From Willaertia magna (taxonomy: Eukaryota > Heterolobosea > Eutetramitea > Acrasida > Naegleriidae): DNA of 33,882 bases. Within the stretch, counting starts at the first letter, position 1; every line of letters begins with the position of its first letter. Location: contig CADWAF010003924.1 in the NCBI GenBank assembly GCA_902984215.1, positions 1 to 33,882 of the forward strand, written 5' to 3'. The position numbers and the translations under genes are program-made. The notes below the pieces were generated by a model. It saw only the letters and a list, made by a program, of their open reading frames with translations. It was not told where the DNA came from and did not search any database. This document shows positions 30,022 through 33,882 of this stretch, in pieces.

Positions 30022-32007
30022 TCAAGATAATTTTACTTGGAAAATTCCTGGTGACAGTTGTCTATAGTTATATTTGTTTGACATTAAATACTTTTCAACG
30101 GCAGGTAATAAAACTGGTTCATGATTCTTTGAGTGCTTTCCTTTACCGGTAATAACATTTAACTTTCTAACACCAGATAATTTGCATTGTTTTAAATATT
30201 CAGAAAGTGTTTCTAAGGCATCCTTTGCAAATAAACCGTGCAAATCCAAAGTTTTTGGTCTTGTAATTGGTTTTCCACCAGTTTCTTCTCTTTTTCTTAG
30301 GTCAGTAGCTTTCTGTTCACAATCATCAGCAATAATTGCATATTGTTTTGCTTTACTAGAATATGAAGCAGCTAATGTAGAATTACCCTTTTCTTGTGCT
30401 TGTACTGCCAATTCCATAAATTTATCTCTTAAAGTAATGTATTGTAAAGATGATTGAATTAAAGAATCATAATTTTTAGAATCAATTTCAGGTAATCTAA
30501 ATCTCTTTCTTCTTTCAGCCAATTCTTCTAATGCAACATTTGATAATGTTTGTTTAACAGTTGGTTGTTTAAGATTAACAATATTAGAATCAACTAAATA
30601 TTGTGGTCCAATAACAGTTCCATAAACTATTTCTTGTTTCTTTGGTTTAATTAAACTTATTGATTGATGATTATCTAATGAAAGTTTAGGATATGTCTTA
30701 GTTAATTGTTCAATTGTTAATGTTATATTAAAATCATTCATTTCTAATAATTCTAATCCTATCTCAATTGGAATACCTTTATCACTTAATAAATCTTTTA
30801 ATTTCTCTTTTTTCATTTCATTACTAAATGTATAAATATTATTAAATCTTTGTACTCTTACTAGTCCATTATTATTGTTATTACTTTTAATTTGTTTCTT
30901 TTCTATTTTATTATTTGTTGATTGTAAAGGAGATGTAATTACTTTAGGTGCATTCCATCTTGAACCACCTGTCAATAAATCATTTCTTACTCTTCCTTTT
31001 CCACTTTTCTTTTTATTTAAAGATGTTGACGTTGTTTGAAATAGAATTGCATTACTTGCTTCTTCTAAATTATAATCAAAAGCAATTAATTGTGCTTCAC
31101 ATAATGAAGGATCCATATCTGGAAACATTTCACATAATAATTGTAATTTATTCTCTTGTTCTTTTATTTTTTGTAATTCTTCTTTTTGTTTTTGTAATTC
31201 TTTCTTTTTATTTTTCTTTTTATTTATTTTTTTATTTGACGTTTGAAAATATACTGGAATATCACTATGTTTAGCAAACTCCATCATTGCACTTGTTTTA
31301 TAATCAAATTCACTTGTATTAATATTCTTTAATAAATTCTCTTCTTCTTCATCTAATGTATTTAAAGCAGCAAATAATTCTTTTGTTTTATCTTTCTTTA
31401 TTGATGTATTAGTTGTTGGTGATAAAGTATGTCTATATTCTAATGATGAATTATTATTTATTAAATCATCATCTTCTTTACCTAATAATGCAGAACGTAA
31501 TACTTCCATTGTATCAAATAGATTCTTATCATTTTCTTCATAAATAAATTGAATAAATTCTTTATCAAATAAAAAGAAATTGTCTTCTTCTTGATTTGTT
31601 TTTGGTTGAAACATTTCAAATAAGAAATTAATATTTTCATCATCTTTACTATTTACTGGTGAATGTAATGATTGAAATGATTCTGTATATGGATTATGAT
31701 GATCTGATGTGATTGTTGCTAATTCAGAATGATTATTTTCATCTAGTTGTTGATTTAGTTCTACAAATGTTTGTGAAGAATGAATAGATAGAGTATCTTC
31801 ATTATCGGAAAGTAATAAATATAATTGATTAATTGTTTCATTAAAGTCACATCCACTCTCTTGATAAATTAATTTAATTACTTGTTCATCTATTGGTGGT
31901 GAAAATTCCATAATTATGGTTTGCAAAATAACGTCTTCTTCTTCTTCTTTTCCCAATGATGCATCATTATTAGATAATGACAAAGAGGATGTTTGCATTT
32001 TACTCAT
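30022..32007 (-). CDS. Cue2/N4BP2-like CUE-DUF1771-Smr endonuclease
   Basis: A single exon encodes 661 aa from an ATG at 32007 and ends at TGA, the only TGA stop I find in the window. CUE or UBA-like three-helix segments are near the start (about 28-66, LQTIIMEFSPPIDEQVIKLI) and again near 280-320 (LQLLCEMFPDMDPSLCEAQL), with another weak one near 400. The C-terminus has DUF1771 (about 520-570: helix with KAKQYAIIADDCEQKATDLR) followed by an Smr domain with LDLHG near 585 and TGKGKHSKN near 622. This is the layout of yeast Cue2 and animal N4BP2, which cleave mRNA in colliding ribosomes during no-go decay after binding ubiquitin on the ribosome. That role here is inference from the family. Long Asn- and Lys-rich linkers separate the domains. 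Confidence 0.8.
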   Translation of the reverse strand: MSKMQTSSLSLSNNDASLGKEEEEDVILQTIIMEFSPPIDEQVIKLIYQESGCDFNETINQLYLLLSDNEDTLSIHSSQTFVELNQQLDENNHSELATITSDHHNPYTESFQSLHSPVNSKDDENINFLFEMFQPKTNQEEDNFFLFDKEFIQFIYEENDKNLFDTMEVLRSALLGKEDDDLINNNSSLEYRHTLSPTTNTSIKKDKTKELFAALNTLDEEEENLLKNINTSEFDYKTSAMMEFAKHSDIPVYFQTSNKKINKKKNKKKELQKQKEELQKIKEQENKLQLLCEMFPDMDPSLCEAQLIAFDYNLEEASNAILFQTTSTSLNKKKSGKGRVRNDLLTGGSRWNAPKVITSPLQSTNNKIEKKQIKSNNNNNGLVRVQRFNNIYTFSNEMKKEKLKDLLSDKGIPIEIGLELLEMNDFNITLTIEQLTKTYPKLSLDNHQSISLIKPKKQEIVYGTVIGPQYLVDSNIVNLKQPTVKQTLSNVALEELAERRKRFRLPEIDSKNYDSLIQSSLQYITLRDKFMELAVQAQEKGNSTLAASYSSKAKQYAIIADDCEQKATDLRKREETGGKPITRPKTLDLHGLFAKDALETLSEYLKQCKLSGVRKLNVITGKGKHSKNHEPVLLPAVEKYLMSNKYNYRQLSPGIFQVKLS

Positions 32008-32081
32008 TTTTTACAATTTAATTTTTATTTAAATTTGTTTGACAACTACGAAAAGTGTTTATTTAAATAAATTTGAATTAA

Positions 32082-33882
32082 TTATTGTACAAGACAATTT
32101 TTGTCATCACCTTCACCATTTTTCTTTTTTAAATATTTCTTCATCTTTTCTTGATATTGTTCAACTTCTTTTAAGTAAGATAAAGGAGGCCAACGATGTT
32201 CATCAATATATTCCTTATTTTTACCTGTCAATAATTCAAATTCTTTTCTTCTTGACATTGGATCATAATTAGATGCAATAAAATGTAAACAAAATTGAGC
32301 TAATTGATTAGCATTATGTAATTGTGAAATTAATAATAAATTAACAACATCAATATCTGCCTTTTCAATTCCATTTACAATTTCTTTATCAATTATTTTT
32401 GAAATAAATACTTCACATAAAGTAACTAATCTATTTACACCATATTGATTGGCAAGTGACATTACACCAACCGCATTTCTATTACTTAAAGGAGTATGCT
32501 CAGAATATAAATATTCAATAAAAGCTAAAAATTCATCTGCTTTCATTTCATCTTGACCTTCTTCTTCAATCTCACCTTCAAATAAATTAATTCTATTTGA
32601 TAAATTTTCATTAAAACCTGATTGAAACATTGTTCTAAATACTTCACAATTAGCACATAAAATAATTTTATGAGCATAAATTTCAATCTTATTATTTACA
32701 ACAAAACATACATCTGAATATTCTTTCTTATTAAAATATTTATCTTTACATTTCTTACCAAATTCATCTAACAAAAACGTTCCAATACTTTCATTAAATA
32801 CCTCTTCAAGTCCATTTTCATTATTTTCAATCATTGTCTCTAAATATGGACATTCAAATGTATTTGCTACTTGTTTCACTTGTGAATAATACTTTTTGTA
32901 TTTTTGTGAATCTTTTCTATTTTTTAATACAATAGATTGACCATAATATAATACTTCTAATAATGTTAAGAATGCATCTAAATCTATTGTATTTACTAAT
33001 TTAATTTCAATCATTAAATTATTAATTGTCATTTCTGAAAATCCAGAAATTATTCCATCATTTACTTGTTCTTTTAATGTTTCTAATAGTTTACTAATCT
33101 TTTCCTCTTTTAATTCTTTTATTCCTTTTAATGTTTGTTCAAAGAACTGTTCTAATACTTTTGAATGACTAGCACTTAATATTATTTGATGTGCATTAAT
33201 ATTCTTCCATTCTTTATTATTAGTATCAAATACTGTAAATATAATATCATGATCTCCTAGTATTTCACTATTTGTTATATTTTCATCTTGTTCTTCAACT
33301 GTTGTTGTCAATTGTTGATTTTTATTTTCTTCAGTCAATAATAAATAATTAAAATCTTGATTGACATGTTGTAATAAAGATTTAAATCCCTTTTCAATCT
33401 TACTAGTTTCTACATAAATCCATGGAGCCTTACCTGCAGGAGGCATTACTGGAGCAATAGGTTCTGGTTCAACATAATATTCCTTACCATCACCATTACC
33501 TCCACCAGAGAAGAATCCTTTCTTTTTTCCCATCATTGATTTACTTTTCTTTGAAGAAGAAGTAATTGTTGCAAAATAAAGAGCTTGATCAAATACTTGT
33601 TTTATATTATATAAATCTTTAGCACTACATTCAACATAACAGTTAATTCCACTATTGTTTTTAACTACTTTTTCAATGGCATCTCTTGGCACTGATTTAT
33701 TTTGATAATTTGTAGTATTTCTTAAATCTGATTTTGTTCCAACTAAAATGATCTAATATTTTTTTGTAATGTGTTATTTTTTTGTAAACTTACTGGAACA
33801 TTTGGACAATGGTGTTGTAATTCAGGGTACCATTTAGATTCAATATTTTCAAATGATGCCATATTTACAGTTGAAAAACCTA
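32082..33882 (-). CDS. RhoBTB GTPase (5' end outside window), with a CaaX C-terminus
   Basis: The visible parts are 33882-33794 (end of an exon) and 33752-32082, joined across a 41-bp intron (CCA|GTAAGT...TTAG|ATC). The first part reads [20 protein letters not shown], continuing after splicing to [17 protein letters not shown] GTPase sequence (here [11 protein letters not shown]) and YVECSAKD, a Rac-like G domain with the G4 and G5 motifs in view. The G1-G3 motifs lie beyond the edge. Two BTB domains follow: the first around [17 protein letters not shown], the second around [20 protein letters not shown]. The RhoBTB C-terminal signature is [14 protein letters not shown]. The protein ends C-L-V-Q, a CaaX box predicting farnesylation. 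RhoBTB proteins act as Cul3 adaptors and in actin or vesicle control in other organisms. 585 residues are visible. Confidence 0.88.

Noticed and set aside
1..33882. CRISPR arrays, bacterial operons, prophage or retroelements
   Set aside because: No spaced direct repeats, Shine-Dalgarno pattern, reverse transcriptase, integrase or long terminal repeats were seen.

Overview
This is a gene-dense, AT-rich stretch of nuclear DNA from a protist. A free-living heterolobosean amoeba (Naegleria/Willaertia-like) fits best. The reasons are about one gene per 1.9 kb, GT-AG introns of only 37-63 bp with GTAAGT or GTATGT donors, A-tracts immediately before the start codons, the standard code (nearly all stops TAA, one TGA), and a set of eukaryotic signalling and housekeeping genes. 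This placement is an inference from style; no marker gene fixes the genus.

Layout. 1-827 (-): left-truncated gene resembling L-2-amino-thiazoline-4-carboxylate hydrolases. 1020-4087 (-): compact neurofibromin-like RasGAP / Sec14 / PH protein, three exons. 4709-6044 (+): drug/metabolite transporter. 6146-7513 (+): USP7-like deubiquitinase with a C-terminal CaaX box. 7574-9113 (+): RanBPM/Gid1 homologue (SPRY-LisH-CTLH). 9153-10625 (+): divergent actin-related protein. 10694-14771 (+): ZZ finger joined to an adenylation / carrier / thioester-reductase enzyme like carboxylic acid reductase. 14794-16124 (-): five-exon RCC1-repeat protein. 16282-18335 (-): TauE/SafE transporter. 18679-19080 (-): UPF0488 (C8orf33-type) protein. 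19099-21889: a complete Tc1/mariner-IS630-type transposon. 22094-23296 (+): DHHC palmitoyltransferase. 23301-26378 (-): unrecognised five-exon coiled-coil/IQ protein. 26607-27271 (-): ribosomal protein eL15. 27644-29908 (+): LMBRD2-type membrane protein. 30022-32007 (-): Cue2/N4BP2-like CUE-DUF1771-Smr endonuclease. 32082-33882 (-): RhoBTB GTPase, truncated by the right edge, with a CaaX end.

The most unusual object is the 2,791-bp transposon. It has 27-bp terminal inverted repeats with one mismatch and TA on both sides. It encodes a DDE transposase with a D-38-E spacing on the minus strand. Divergently transcribed from it is a second, intron-containing gene for a CCHC zinc-knuckle, charged, coiled-coil protein. 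Classical Tc1/mariner elements carry only a transposase. The segment between the two genes holds two near-identical palindromes built from inverted CCAAT boxes. The copy looks slightly damaged: the accessory frame has one in-frame TAA, and the transposase frame has no ATG at its 5' end unless one A of a six-A run is discounted. It landed 16 bp upstream of the UPF0488 start codon and separated that gene from its divergent neighbour, the DHHC enzyme.

The remaining genes are mostly independent eukaryotic loci, not an operon-like system. Several act at membranes or in small-GTPase and ubiquitin signalling (RasGAP-Sec14, RhoBTB, CaaX deubiquitinase, DHHC enzyme, RanBPM), but adjacency alone does not show a shared pathway.
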